64,000 nt of DNA, from contig VWZS01010097.1 of assembly GCA_013397075.1 (NCBI GenBank), positions 156,727 to 220,726 on the forward strand, written 5' to 3'. Numbering within the stretch: position 1 is the first letter of the stretch; the number at the start of each line of letters is the position of its first letter. The DNA is from Rhabdornis inornatus. Lineage: Eukaryota; Chordata; Aves; Passeriformes; Rhabdornithidae. The translations under genes and the position numbers were made by a program. Shown in pieces: positions 1 to 13,354 of this stretch. Under the pieces are notes generated by a model. It saw nothing but the letters and a program-made list of their open reading frames with translations. It ran no database searches and was not told where the DNA came from.

Positions 1-105
1 ATCACAGAATCATGGAATATCCTGAGCTGGAAGGGACACCCCAAAGATCATCCAGTCCAACTCCCGGCCCTGCACAGGACACCCCAACAATCCCAACTTG
101 TGCCT
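1..105 (-). repeat. CR1 LINE 3' end fragment
   Basis: The opening bases (a catagaatcatgg-like start, then a ctggaagggac block, then a catccagtccaact block) match the reverse complement of the conserved 3' tail of avian CR1 retrotransposons. It is truncated by the window edge and lies downstream of the CNR2 stop codon, so it is in or just beyond the CNR2 3' UTR. Confidence 0.75.
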
Positions 106-272
106 GAGAGCAAAGTCTGTGCACTTTATATCCCAGTGTCGAAGGGTGGCATCAGCAGGAGCTGTCTCTGTATCAGAGATCCCTCAACTGCCATCAGAAG
201 GGAAAAGAAAAAGAAAAGTGATCCAGACTGTTCCTTCCAGCCTAAGGGTGTAGATTCCCCCCAGGTGGCTCC

Positions 273-1322
273 CTACATTGCGTGCGTGTCCTCGCAGACT
301 GTCTCTATCACAGAGGACTTGTGGGTGCTCTCTGCTTCTGGGCTCTCCTCAGTGACCTTCAGCTGCCTCCTGAAGTGGGAGAACACCCTCCTCAGGGAGG
401 AGAACAGCTCCTTGCTCCTCAGGGCGTAAATGATGGGGTTCACCATAGAGTTGAGCAGGCAGAGGGTGCTGCAGAAGGCGAACACCTTGCGCAGGTGGTC
501 GCTCAGCCTGGCGAAGATGCTGTAGATCATGAGCACGAGCACGGGGGACCAGCAGAGCATGAGCACAGCCAGCACCATCACCAGGGTCTTGGCCAGCATC
601 ACATCCATCCTCATGCGGGTGTTTTGCTTCCCTACCTGTGCCTGGTGCTTCTCCATGTAGGCCACGTGCTGGCGAGCCCGCCAGAGCACGTGGGCGTAGG
701 CGTAGACGATGCAGCCCAGCAGGACCATGACAAAGCAGACCCAGCCTGACTGGTAATTGTCATCCACAAAGGGGAACAGCTCAGAGCAGACAGAATCCAG
801 CACGCAGCAATTCCAGCCCAGCAGGGGCAAGCAAGCAATGGTGGCACAGGTCACCCAGAGCACGGCCAGGGCTGTCCAGGCTCTTTTCCTGGTCATCAGG
901 AGCTTGTATTCCGAGGGTCTGCTGATGGAGATGTAGCGGTCCAGGGCTGTGAGCAGCAGGCTGCTGAGGGAGGCAGAGAAGGATGTGTTCACCCCTCCCA
1001 GCTGCAGCAGGAACACCTCCTTGGAGAAACCAGCCTCGTTGAACACGTGGAAGTTCACGAAGCTGCAGACAAAGATGATGCTGGCCAGGATGTCAGCCAG
1101 GGCCAGGCTGCCGATGAAGAGGTAGGAAGGTTTTTTCCTGATCCCAGGGGAAGAGAAGATCAAGTAAAGCACCAAGGAGTTCTCAAAAACACACATTGTC
1201 CCAAAGAGGCCACACAGGATGCCAATGCTAATCTTCTGTGCCTGTGTGCTGAGCACCATGAAGCACTCCATGGTGTTCCCACTGCACTTGGAGGCATTTG
1301 CAGGTACCCTGCAAGTATCCAT
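273..1322 (-). CDS. CNR2: Cannabinoid receptor 2, single coding exon
   Basis: This is a class A GPCR of 349 residues that binds endocannabinoids at the plasma membrane and couples to Gi. It is typical of immune cells. The human protein has 360 residues. Visible signatures are an N-glycosylation site at N9, TM1 N48, LALAD with D77 in TM2, DRY at 128-130, cysteines 172, 173 and 178 in the second extracellular loop, CWSP at 257-260 (toggle W258), and NPIIY at 295-299. The tail is Ser/Thr-rich. I chose the ATG at 1322-1320 because its context (ACCACC before ATGG) is near-perfect Kozak; the longer open frame upstream has only a GTG. A splice acceptor (ctccag) ends at 1332, so the coding exon probably starts at 1331, with 5' non-coding exon(s) not found here. 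CNR2 rather than CNR1 is supported by the short N-terminus and by the PNRC2-SRSF10-MYOM3 neighbours. Confidence 0.95.
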   Translation of the reverse strand: MDTCRVPANASKCSGNTMECFMVLSTQAQKISIGILCGLFGTMCVFENSLVLYLIFSSPGIRKKPSYLFIGSLALADILASIIFVCSFVNFHVFNEAGFSKEVFLLQLGGVNTSFSASLSSLLLTALDRYISISRPSEYKLLMTRKRAWTALAVLWVTCATIACLPLLGWNCCVLDSVCSELFPFVDDNYQSGWVCFVMVLLGCIVYAYAHVLWRARQHVAYMEKHQAQVGKQNTRMRMDVMLAKTLVMVLAVLMLCWSPVLVLMIYSIFARLSDHLRKVFAFCSTLCLLNSMVNPIIYALRSKELFSSLRRVFSHFRRQLKVTEESPEAESTHKSSVIETVCEDTHAM

Positions 1323-1332
1323 GGTGGTTACC

Positions 1333-4300
1333 TGGAGCTGGGGGCTCACAGAGAGCCTTCTGCTTCCTTCTGCACTTCTTCAGATGCTCTGAAAAAGGTG
1401 GAGGTGAAGAGGACTTAACAAGCAATAAATTTAACACAGACACTTCCTTCTCTTTAGAGGGAAGCAAGAAAAATGAAATCAGCCCACAGAGAGCTCCTTT
1501 CAGGTCCACAGCCCAAACACTGGAGCCAACTTCCACGCTTCCCCAGCAGAGCTCCAGGCTTTGTCCCACTGGTGGTTTGGCTGAGACCCATTTCCCACAG
1601 CCCAGGGCACCCTGGCTGTACCACCTCAGTCTCCCAGGCTGGTTCCTCACCACAAGCAGCAAGGCTGAGAATCCTGAGCCAGCTCTTACCACTCCTCCAC
1701 GATTCACTGCTCAGGGCCAGCAGCACTGGAAGGGACTGCTGATGGGGACAGTGCCTGATGGGCAGACAGGTCCTGCAGAACAGCCTGTCCCACTGCAGCT
1801 GCCCTGGGACATGGCTTGGATTGAGAAGGATGGAAGGATTGCCCTGCCAGGGACTCAGTGCAGCTCATCTGGGAACACAAAGTGCACTCTGAAGGATTTA
1901 CTCCTCACCAAAGCTGTTTGAACATACAAAACAACAAGACTGGTTTTATATTTAAGGTTGCCCATTGCAGCTTTACAAAGCTCACTGCAGTTGTTTCCCC
2001 CTCCATCTTCCATGTGGCACAGTCAGAGTGATTAATAGATATGATTAGAGATTAATTAGAGATCAATATTAGAGTACAGGTTGGACATGCAAGTGGGGAC
2101 ATGCAGGACTGAGACCACCTGAGCCTAAGAACCCCTGTCCAGACCTAGGATTTGGTTGATTTTATCAATATTTCTAGCATCAGCAGAGGTGTGATGGACA
2201 GAAATGCCTTCTTTTACACAGGGCAGATGCTGAGCTACTCAGTGAATTCTGCAGCAAGAGTTGGGTTTTTCTCTGCAGCTCAATGCATTTAATCCCCTTC
2301 ATCTTCATAACTTGTCCTTTGGGTGTTATTTTCTCCCATTCTTTCCACGGGTTGCACTGGTATTTAAACCAAGTTGTGCTGCTTTGGATTTCAGGGAACA
2401 AGATCATCCTGGACTGGGTTAGAGAGCGGGTGAAGAGGCAGCTGTGGGATACCCCAAACCTGCCTGAATTACAGCAAAATTCTGTGCCCAAGCCCATGGA
2501 ACAAAAGCCCCGTTCCCAAAAGCTTCCAGGATCCCTCATCCAGGCAAAGGGATCAATGGTTCCCTCTGCTGGAGAGGAGAGCACGGAGCTGACAGCGTTC
2601 CCTTTCCCCCAGAACAAACAAGTCACTGCCTCTCCCTGCCCTCGGCTCTCTTGTGAAAGAGGAAATGTCCCAAACACGCGAGCCGCGGCCAGGATGTGAC
2701 AGCCACAGAGCAGCGGCAGAGCTGCTGGGCTGTGGGTTCCAGCCACTGTACCCCTCCCTCTGTGGTTCCTCTGCCTGCTGCTGTGTGAAATTCAGCTGCT
2801 GGTGGAGGTGACAACAGCCAGCACTGCCCAACAAACCTCTGTCCGTGACATCTCAGCAGTGACACGAGTTTTATAACTGAAACTTCCTTCCCCACTGACT
2901 TTCCCCTTATCACTCTTCCTGTGTTTCAGGAGTTGCAAAATATCCCCAGTGACTCGAGAGACTGCCCAGGAGGTGACAGAGAAGAGCTCCATCCCCACAT
3001 TTGACTCCTGAGCCTGTCAGGGCTGGGACATCGATGGCTGCAGGGAGTTCAGTGCATGTTACAGGCAGAGCAGGGCAATCCTGATTGGGATTTCTTGGTA
3101 TTGCAGGCTGGAGGAGTCCTGGATTTGGGGTTGATGTGTGGCTGAGTGTTGCAGCAAGCTGCCCCCCTCTTACATCAGGCTCTTGCATGGGGTAAACAAC
3201 ACAGGAGCAGGACATTGCCCTCAGTGCTCTCATTTCCTGCAGCCTTTCACAGGAACACCACACAGGCAGCAGGAATTACCAACTGCTGTTATTAAACCTG
3301 ACAACATCCCTCCCTCTGGAGACAGCTGGATTTAGCAGACAGATGGACTTTTCATATAGCAGTGCTCACCAGGGACCACTGGAGCAGCAACTGCCTCGAG
3401 TCTCCAAATCTCCCCAGCCAAACCCCAGCATCCAAACCAAGACATCTCTTCATTAGGCAGCCTCCAGCATCACCTTGGCATCCATTACCTGCAGCCAGCA
3501 CTCCCAGGACCATCGTAAATCCTCAAACCTGCAGTTGTGCAATATCCAACTAACATCCTTAGGAGTCTGGAAAGCACTGAACACCAGGCAAGGGAGTGAA
3601 GGCAGCAAAATGTCATCCCTGATGTCATGCTGCTTGGGGAGAGAATCTGCTTATAATGTTAAAATAACTCCTGTGCTGCCTGTCCCAGCCCAGCTCTCTC
3701 CACTAAGTTGAAAAAACCCAGATGAGCCTCAGGTTCAAAGTCCTGTGCTGGGCTCACAACAATTAGCCAGCCCCAATCTTCCTTTCCCACATCTGTTCAG
3801 TCTCAGGCTGAATAACAAGGACAGATCTCTTTGCTTCCCCAGACCCTCCTTGCAGCTCCTGTGTCCATGAGGGAAAGCACAGGGCTTTGCTCCAGCAAAG
3901 GTCTCTTCTGCATGAGCATGAAAACATAGGCAGTGCCAAGAGCTTCTCTCCTTGCACTGCCTGTCCTTCATTTTTTTTGCTTTTTTTTGGCCAAAAAGCT
4001 GCTTTTTCCTGTCCAGGGGACATTTTCCTCTTGTCAGATGGGCCCCTGGATTAGTTTGTCCATGGCCTCTGCTCCCTGCCTGGCTTAGCTCCTGGGAAAA
4101 GTGCCAGTTCATATCTGGTTCCTAGGGAGAGCTGACCTGCAGCATCCTCCATGGGGCAAGTCTCACTTCCAGGGTGGAAACCTCCTCTCCAAGAGCATCA
4201 TCTCCACCTCCCTGGGAATTCCAGCCCCAAGCATGGCTGTGCATCTCTCCACAACCAGCCTGGCAATCCCAGGGAGTCCCAGCCCCATGGGCTGACAGCT

Positions 4301-7300
4301 CAGCTCAACAAGAAAGAGCCAAGTGGCTTCTGGCCCTCCTTTACATCCAGGGGCTGTGGCACAGAGGTTCTGGTTCCCTGGAAGTGCAGCAGCTGAGCTG
4401 AGATTCCCTGGGCTTCTGCACAGGATTAACTCTTTGATCACAGCACAGAAGGAAGGCCCAGGGTAGGGAATATTTTGCCAAAATAATGTGTCCTCGCAAG
4501 AGAGAACTCCCCCAGCAACAAGAGCAGAGCCCCACGAAACAACACAGTGAATGAACGAGGAGTTATTAGGAACAGAATCCAGATAAGATACTTGGGAATG
4601 CAACATATTCCTGAAAAAGCCTCAATGATTGCAAAGTGCCCAGAGCAGCAGAGAAACCTCCCCTCCCATTAGATCTGCTGTGAGCCCACTCACTCCAGCC
4701 CAATAACTCCAGCTGGCTTCGGGGGAAATTAAATTTACAAATGAAAAAGTGCTTTTCCTTCTCAGTGCCTCGCTGCGACTGATTCCAGCTGTCGGGCTCG
4801 CAGTGCCTGGCACGCAGCAGCACCATCCTGCTTCCACTTGGGATGGGTTCTGCACTCACAGAGCCATCACAGCATCCTGCTCATTCAAAAGTTACATACT
4901 ACCAGTTGCTTAGATAATGTCAAATTAAATTTTCCTGCTGCAATCAGCCAGCGCATTGTGCCTGCAGCACTCTGAAAGCGCTGCTCTTGAATGATTGATG
5001 TTCAGAATATCTGAGAGTTTTGAGCTTTACAATATAATAAAATGTCTTAAATGATCACCTACTATGAACAGGTGCGGTGATTTTGCAAAAATTGTCACTA
5101 ATGCTTGCAAATTTCACTTGCTGAAAAAGCAAAGTATATTTTGCTTTACAAACATTTTAGTTTCTATGTGATTTCTTGGTTTAGTTGCAGAAGTTTTTCC
5201 ATTATTTTGGAATTAGCTTAGACACTTCCAGGGATGCAGCAGCCACAGCTGCTCTGGGCAACATGTGCCAGGACCTCCCCACCCTCGCAGGGAAGAATTT
5301 CTTGGAACCCATTCCCCCTTGTCCTGTCACACCAGTTCCTGACGAACTGACCCAACATTAACAATTCCCAAAATCAGCTGTAAAGAGTTAACCCACAGCC
5401 TGCTATGAAGCACTTACCTTTCACCTTCTCCTTTAGAAAGAATCCATCCTAAAAACCAATTTCCTGCCCTCTGTTACACATTGCCTTGCAGTTTATCCCA
5501 AATAGCTGATAGTTAATCCTGGGAATCTGCCTGTGCAGCAGAGTCTGCCCAGCCTGCAGCACCGAGGGCTCTCTGGGATGATGTGAAAAAAAGGACCCAG
5601 GGCTGCAGGATGCTGTGGGTCAGCAAACACAAACCACTCACCTCCCCACAGATGCTCTGGGGCTTCCCATCCCTCCGGCTCTCAGGGCATCAGTGCAGCT
5701 GTGGACAGCGCCTGCTTCCCTCTCCTCTCACGGCACTTCTGGTTTCGTCTGGGTTCGTTGAACCACTCTGGTTTATTCCCCTGGGCTGGAAATCCATCAG
5801 TGTGAATCCTTCCTCTGCTTCCTTGCTCTCTGTCACATTCTTTCAGAGAATGTGTGTCGGGTTTTCTTTCCTTCCCCACTTCTCCTCTGGGTGTTGTGTT
5901 CTGCTGCCTGCTCGTGCCACATCTACAACCACCCAAACCCTCCAACTCACTGAAAAAATTCCTCCCAGTCCCTCTCATTTCTCCATGTAACTGCACAGTG
6001 TGAGGCAAAAGACATTCAGGTTCTCCTCTGGGAACATGGAAAAGCATGGGGAGGAAGAAAACTAGGAAGCAGATGTGGACAAATCTGGATGTACCTGCTT
6101 GTGTGCAGGTCTAAGGGCAAGCTCAGAAATCTGCTGTCTGTGCCTGCAGCACAAACCTCACCTGTGTCCCTGAATTTCTCTGTACAGAATCAGTTAATGC
6201 CAGAGGAACAAGGTGATCTCTCTGCAAGTGGAAGGGAAATGGCTTTAGGTCTTCAGTGACACAGTCCCTGTGGTCAGGAAGCACCCGAGACTGTGGTCAC
6301 TGCTGTACCTGCTCTCATCCATCTTTCCTCCAGCAGCCACTTCGCCCCCAGCAGCTGCCCGGGGCTGGGTTGTGCTGGTGCCATTGGAAAGCAGGGACAG
6401 CTCCGGGTGACACAGGGACAGTATCACCGTGTCAGCGGGGAGAGGCAAGTTCGCCCCAAATCCCAAAGGAATTGGTCACATTGTGGGTGGATAAAGACCG
6501 TACAGGCTGTAGTGGGGAGCCTTGGAAGAGAAGGAAAGTGATCCTTAGCCCTTGGATGCACCTTACCCTGCTCTGCCACCCCCAGAGCCACCCCACAGCC
6601 CCATTCCACCACCACCAACTCCATTGTCCAGCTGGGAACTCAACTTTCCCTCCTGCTGGTATCTCAGTTCCCTCATTCGGTGGAATGACGAAGGTTCCAC
6701 CCCGTCCTCTCCAAATCCTGCTTTGCCTCCTTCCCCTTTGGCACCGTTTGTGGCTCGGGGGCTCCGCAGCAGCCGCCGGGGCTCAGCGGTGCTCGGCTGC
6801 CCTCTCCAGGGAAACGCGGACAGCGGCAGGGGAAAGCTTGAGAAAGAAGCAGAACTGGGAACTCAGCGCTTCCTCCTGGGGAAAAGGGGGTTCCGTGGAT
6901 CTGCAGGGACCTGCCGGAGCCTTCCGGGGCTGGGCGGGTCTGGGACCCCCTCTCTGGAAACCACAATAACGATGAGAGGCATCCCGGGCTGTGGTGTAAG
7001 CACAGGAGATGATGGGCTGTCAGCTGTGTCCCAAAAAAGAATTCTTCCATTCCCGTTCCCAGGAAGTGAGAAATTTGCAGGAACAGGTACGAGTCTGTAA
7101 AGAGCAGGTGAGAAACAGAAAGATTCTTTATACTGGTCCTGAGTTCCAGCAGCAGCACACAGCCCCAAATTATTCCCTGTTCTGACATAGCTTCACATCC
7201 AGCAGCATCCTGTGAAATACGGACCCAAATCTCCTCTGTCTGCAGAGGGAACTGTTGTGTCACAGGAATGCGTTATAGGAAAGAAATCTTATTTTGCAGC

Positions 7301-10300
7301 ATGATTAGAAACCTTTAATTTGACTCTGATTTGTAGCAAAAGTTCTCCTGCCAGACTAAAAGAAAACCATTTCAGCTGATTCCTGTAATGTAAAGGTTTT
7401 TTGGTCAGCTTGGATTTTTCCCCCTGGCATCAACTGTAGTTAATCCAGCCTGGAATAACCCTGCTTTGGGAACAGCCCCATACTCAGGGTGGAAGAAATG
7501 CTGTGCAGGCAGTGGTGGTTCTGTCTCCAGGGCAGAGTGAAGAGCCCTGGGGCTGTGATGGGACACTCAGACATCAGCCCCTGCAGGAAGGGTGTCTGTG
7601 CTCTGCGGGAGGATAGGGATTTGCTCCTCTTCCTCTGACTGTTGTGTTTTCTGGGGCTGAATTTGAAAACTGGGTGGTGCAGACGGGGCTGAGGGTGGGG
7701 CACTGCTCACCTTGATAAGGTGTGACTCAGAGAGCTACGGTGAGTGACTCCGCTGCACTCGTAGAGAAAATTCTCAGGAAAAAAAACCCCAGATTTCCTG
7801 CCGTGCCTAGCACAGCTCCTGAGAGCAAATAGGGCTTGTCCAAGGGATTCTCCTGTGCCCTGGCCTGCTGCAGAAACACCTCTGCTGCTCTTGTGGAGGG
7901 AGGAGGGTTCAGGTAAAAATGTTTTCCTTGCTGCTAGGACGTGAACCAGGGATATTGATTTAAATGGTTCCTGCAGAGTTCTGTGACTCAGAGCCGGTGT
8001 GGGTTCACAGGGGAGCTGTTGAGGCAGAAAACAGGGTGTGACTCTCGAGTCGTGCCTGGATGTGTTTGTTTTCCAGAGTGGGCCTGGCAGCTGTGACAAA
8101 GTTGCTTCAGCACAAGCCCCTTAAACCCCCCAGGCTCAGGGTTTGGATAACTGATGTGTCGGCGTCCAGGGGGGTTTGATTCCTAGTGCTGTCTGCTGGG
8201 TGCTGTGCACACCCGCACACACCAATGCACAATGCAGAGGTGGATGTGAGCTCACACTCACGAGCTCCAGCCCTGCAGAGGAAGGAACTCGTGTTCTGGA
8301 GCTGATGTAACTCAGGTTCTGGTGGACACCGACTTAGTTCATGTCTAAAGCTTATATCAATATATTTATAAGGAGATTTAAGTGGTTAAAATGTGTAGTT
8401 TTATCACATTGTTTGGCTTCTTGAGACTTTTCTCTATTCACCCTGCAGAGGTTCAAATGTCTGCTTAGTTCCTGTAGCTCACTGCTGTGAATATCCTGAG
8501 CTTTATTTGATTAACACGAGTCCTCTGCCAGGCAGAATAAAGAATATTCTAAACATTACTGTATACCCAGTGCTTTCATGCAGACTTTAAAGAAAACACA
8601 AGCTCGCACGTTACCCTCATGAGGAAACTTAGATTAACAATCTGGTTAATGTTTGGCTCAGGTGGAAACATCCAACGAGTTTCAAGTGTGTCATGGGGCT
8701 CTTGGAGCCACAAAAAGTAAACATCTTGGGTTTACTGAAAGTCACCCATTGCCGGAAATCGTCACTGTGAAATAAAACTGGGGCAATGGTTCAGTGTTGA
8801 TTTAACAAATGAGTCATCTGTACTGCAGATTTGCTGCAGCATCCACGCTGAGAGCTCCACTGAAACACTCAGGCAGGAGTGTGTGTGACATCCATCTCAG
8901 CCACAGCTGGAAGCATCTTAATTTGGGACTAATGAAGCTCTGGAGGCTTTGTCTTCATTGGGACTTGCTGGTTTGTGGCAGTGCCAGCACAGACGGAGCT
9001 GCTTCCCCGGGCTGGATTAATGTTTGCTGTGAGAGGGAGTGGAGGTGCTGAGTGAAAAATAAAGGTGGCTGGGGAAATCCTTGAGGTGCTGTCACTGTGG
9101 TGGGGAGCTGAGGAGGATTTGGGTAATGCAGCTCCCTGGGAACATGAGGGAAGCTGGGATTTATTGCAGTCATCTTTGGACTGCCTGGAGGAAGTGGAAA
9201 AATCCAGACAGAGCAGACACTTGCACAATAGAAAATCGTCATCCATGCTGTGTACAGGTTCTGAGAGGGTGTCGTGGAGCTGAGGTCACCGAGTCTGTGT
9301 CACCACGTGGCACAGCAGGGTGGCTTTGGAAGCACTGTCCTGTTCCAGCAGTGTTTGAGGACTCTGCCCCTGGAACTGTGTCTGGAGCACCTGGAGGGCT
9401 GCGGGACATGAAGGGTGGGCACAGCATGATCCTGGAGGCAGCTAAAATATCCCAGCCTGCCCAGGAGTAACTGAGGTCGATGTAGGGTCACAGGCTCAGG
9501 AGTCACAAATGTTACATTGAGACCTTTGAAAAGGAAGAGGGTTTTAAAATCATGATTTGAAGCAGTGAAGTAGCTCCTGTTGAAGGAATCTCGGGTGGTG
9601 ATGATAAAGGATTGAGCCAGAACCTCAGGATTCAGTCTGTGCTGAGCTGTGGCAGGGGCTCGAGTGCTTCTGTCTGTGTTGTGGTTACCACAGCTCTGGG
9701 AACATCCTTCCTTCCACTGCAGGAGAGGAAACCAGCCCAGCTGAAGGGTGAAACACAGAACTTTGCAAGCTGGACTTTGTGGTGTTTGGGGGTATTTGTC
9801 CCTTTGATTTAAAAAATACCCTCGAGTTCCTGCTGGCCTCTGAATGACTCAGTTTGTTTCAGTGGAACAGTTGCTGCACAAATGCAGGAATGGCTTATCA
9901 CTAACATTTCCTGCTCCCCCAGCTAAATGTGTCAGCCTGACCCCAAAACCAGCTCTGAAAGACAAGATGTTTCTTTAATGATCTCAAAGATAGTGAGGAC
10001 AAACAGCCATACCTTGTGCCAGCCTTGATCTGAATTGAAAAGTACACGTTGTTATGCTCCCCAGACAAGAGAACAGAACATTTGCAGCCTGCAAAATGCT
10101 GTTTCTTAATCCCACTGACATGTCCTGGCTTGAAAACATCCACATGGCTGGGGTGAGATTGTGTTTTAGCAGAAATAAACACCCTAGAGATAGAAACAAA
10201 GCAAAAATCTGCTGATGTGCATTAGAGGAGAGTTGTTTATTAATGAGTGGAATTTCAAGGCTTACAGCAGATATTGTTGTCTTCCATCTAAAGACAAAAA

Positions 10301-11340
10301 AAAGCTGCTGTAAGGACCTCAGCTGTAACACTGTGCCAAGAAATCCAAAGCAAAGGGAGGAAAACTGATTAATTTCAGCTTGCTTTGTGCAAACATACAA
10401 TAAAGAACAGGAACAAAGGTCTGGGCTCGGGTATGTCAACACATTTGTGTATTAAAATATATGCTGGGTTTTTTAATAACTTCACGATGAATATAAACTT
10501 CTTTTTAGAGCCTTTGCCTTGTCCTGGGTTGGGTCACAGCCCTGTAACACCAGGTCAGTAAAAAAAAAAGTTCTGTTTTAGGGATAAAGCAGGAATGTGT
10601 AATTTTTCCTTTCTGTAGCTAAAAATATAGGGTAATTCAATCCAGGGTCTTTACTTCAAAATAAAAACTCTGAATGTTCATGTGTTGTTTCTAAGAACTG
10701 CCCTGACTTGGTGGGGTTGGAACTGAACTCGTTCTTTTGCATTTTCTTTGAAACTTCCTTTTTTCGGCCTTTATTGTGGTGCACAGTGCTAGACTGGCCT
10801 CTCAGTGGTGGGCAGGGAACACTCTCACGTGTGCAAATTTCTTATGTATACCTAATTTTCATCCATCCTACACATGGTAAAGGCCAAATCCTGTGTGTTG
10901 TTTCTTTGAAATGATCCTTTGAGGCAAAATAAGAGAATGTGAATATAAACACAAACTACAGCCACTACCAAGGGCTCTGCATGCCCACAGCGCTGGTTTA
11001 AACCTGGGGAAGCTTTTCGCTGTATTTTGACCTGAAACATCCCTCTACGTCGTTTTCAATACTTTAAACATTAAATAATTTAACTAAATGCAGGCGCGGG
11101 GAACGGGCTCAACAAACCTGAGACCCTCCATTTGACATCAGAGCGCAGCGGGGATCTCTGAGGGAGCTGGATTTTACTCTTTGTTCGCTGAATCCCTTCT
11201 CTCGACGCCCCTCGCTCGCACAGCCGGGTGTTTTGTGCTTTTCTCCTTTTTTTTTTTTTTTTTTTTGTTATTTATTTCACCTCTTTGAAGCCCCCAGCGG
11301 CAGCTGGCGCGGGCGTTCCGGGCTATTTTTGTTGTGCTAA
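1333..11340. other. CNR2-PNRC2 intergenic/intronic interval, no gene recognised
   Basis: About 10 kb upstream of the CNR2 coding exon. It should hold the CNR2 promoter and non-coding first exon(s), but I cannot place them. Open frames here are short, overlap on both strands and lack splice-flanked coding character. No tRNA, strong repeat array or CpG island stands out apart from a mild GC rise near 6.7-6.95 kb. Confidence 0.5.
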
Positions 11341-11830
11341 TCGGCGGGCGGGGCGCCGCTGGCAGCGTGTCCGGGGGGCTGTGGGGAAGGGCCGGGGCAG
11401 CCGCGGGCGGTGCCCGGTGCCGGGGCTGGGCCGGGCGGGACAAAGAGCGGCGGCCGCTCCCGCGCTGCCCTTCGTGAGGGGATTCAAATGGCGGCCCCGC
11501 CCGCCCGCGCGCCGCGGCCGCTCTGCCCCGGGCCCGCCTGGCAACAGGCGGGGCTTGGCTCCCATTGGCGGAACGGGAGAGCGGCGCGTTCCCATTGGCT
11601 GCGGCCGCGCGGCCCCGCGGAGGGGGGAGGAGCGAGAGGGTGTTAAACGGCGCAGGACGCGGCCGCCATTTTGTGTGGGAGACAGAGGGGCGGTGTGGAG
11701 CGGAGCGGAGCGCGGGGAGCTCTGAGGGCCGGGGTCGGACAGTGACGGCGGAGCAGCGCGGGGTCGGTTCCTGAAGGGCCGTGTGTGTGTCCCTGCTTGT
11801 GGGCGAGCGGAGCGGACAGAAGTCGGTAAG
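11340..11830 (+). promoter_or_regulatory. PNRC2: PNRC2 CpG-island promoter
   Basis: This is a very GC- and CpG-rich block directly upstream of the first PNRC2 exon. It carries two inverted CCAAT boxes (cccattgg) with ATTGG at 11564-11568 and 11594-11598, exactly 30 bp apart, as in many NF-Y-driven TATA-less promoters. A gccgccattttg YY1-like element lies near 11660. No TATA box is seen. The start site is inferred to be around 11.68-11.72 kb. Confidence 0.75.
11690..11825 (+). other. PNRC2: PNRC2 non-coding exon 1 (5' end approximate)
   Basis: The exon ends at a good donor (tcg|gtaagg) at 11825/11826. The 5' limit is a guess from the promoter layout. It contributes only 5' UTR. Confidence 0.5.
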
Positions 11831-12670
11831 GGCGGAGCGGTGCGGGAAGGGCCGGGCGCGGCCGCCGCCATGTTGTGCTCTGTTGTTGGGGAAGGGGGGA
11901 CGGGGGGGTCCCGGCTCCCCTCAGGTGTCGGTGAGAGAAGGGAGAAAGTTCGGAGGCGAAAAAGCTCCGGTCGGCAGCAGCGCCGGGGCCGGTGACGTTG
12001 TCTCGGCTTTTGGTTTCAGTCCAAACAAGGGGGAAGCTGGAAATGGAGTTGGGCGTTTCCTGTGGAGCTGGGGGAGGGATGGGCAGGGGGCTGCTGACTT
12101 CGGAGAGTGACAGGAGCTGAACACACTCGAGTGCGTCGAGATTAAAATCTCAGAGATCTCAGGAAAAGACAAGCCATGAGCAAAACAGGAAGTTAGTGTA
12201 AGAGTTATTAAGGAATTACTTGGCTAACAAAGGTTGAAGAAACAGATGACAAATAGAGTTCTGTGGTGGCTGGGGAAAGGTTTGGACACTGTGGGCAGTT
12301 CCTGTATTGGTTCCAGTTCCCAAAGTATTTTCCATCGTACTTTACTTTTTCCCTACTAAAACGAAAGGGATAAAGTTCTTGATTGTCTGTTAAAATGCTT
12401 TTTAAGACAGAGCATGAGCAAAATGTTGTTATTTGGTATATGCTAAGTATGATAGTGAACTTTATGTAAGTAGAGAAAGACAAAGCTCTATCTTTTTGGG
12501 GTGGGGTTTTGGGATTTTGTTTGTAGCATGTTGTCATCTTTAACACATAAAGAGAAAAAGCTGACTCTGAATTCTCTGAATGATTTCTGCTTGCCCTTTT
12601 TTTTCCACCCTAAAGTGAAACAATTGTTTCCTTAATCTGAATTGAAATTTCTTTCTCCTTTCTGCAGCAG

Positions 12671-12872
12671 GACTTCTCCCTTGGAGTTTCTGTGCCGAGA
12701 ATCCGATGTTGGGCTCGGCTCCCTGGCTGAAGACAGCAGATCAGCCCATGAAAACTTCTATTCCCAGCCAAAGGAAGGAGTCCAACACAAGGCAGCACTT
12801 GTTTTTTCAGGCTTGGAAGCAAGAAAGGGGGCAAGAGTTGGAGAGTGTGGAATCGGAGAAGACCACTGAGAG
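12671..12872 (+). other. PNRC2: PNRC2 non-coding exon 2
   Basis: A pyrimidine-rich tract ends in tandem acceptors (tctgcag, then cag), and the exon closes on gag|gtaaat at 12872/12873. The start is 12671, or 12668 if the first AG is used. It carries no start codon in frame with the main protein, so I read it as 5' UTR. Confidence 0.6.
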
Positions 12873-13354
12873 GTAAATGGAGGGGGGAGAGGGGAAATAA
12901 ACATCGCAGGAGAGCTGGCAGGGAAGTGCTGTGCTGCAGTGTGGGTGTGGGCTTTGGGAACTGAATTAAATCTGTTCCACTTGAGTTAGCTTTCAGTTCA
13001 TTTTGGGTTTATCAGAACAATTTTCACGCTTACCAGGAAGTCTGGGGAGTGGCTTTATCAGTGCAAACTTTGCCCAAGTTTTAGGTGTTAACAGGCTGAA
13101 TTTAAATGTCTCCAACACTCAACAGTGACTGATAAAATCTGGCTCTGCATTTTCTGAGCGAGGTTTTGTCAGTCCCATTCCTCTACTTATACTTTTTCTG
13201 AGAAGTGGTGTTTTGAGTGAGTTTTGGTTAGATGGATTTTTGTCACTTTGCTTGAAATCTAAACATTCTCTGAAATACTTTGTTTAAAAAAAAAAAAAGT
13301 AATAAAGACTTATCCTGACTCATCTTGATTTTACAGGTGACATTTAAGTTGAAG

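Noticed and set aside
282..749. A plus-strand frame of 155 codons antisense to CNR2
   Set aside because: His/Glu-rich mirror of a conserved GPCR exon; the minus frame explains the constraint fully.
6256..6969. A 237-codon plus-strand frame in the CNR2-PNRC2 gap
   Set aside because: Several frames overlap here on both strands, with no domain, no Kozak start and no splice context; GC-rich chance frame.
11323..11871. A 182-codon minus-strand frame across the PNRC2 promoter
   Set aside because: Low-complexity Arg/Pro/Ala composition caused by the lack of stops in CpG-rich DNA; no splice or homology support.
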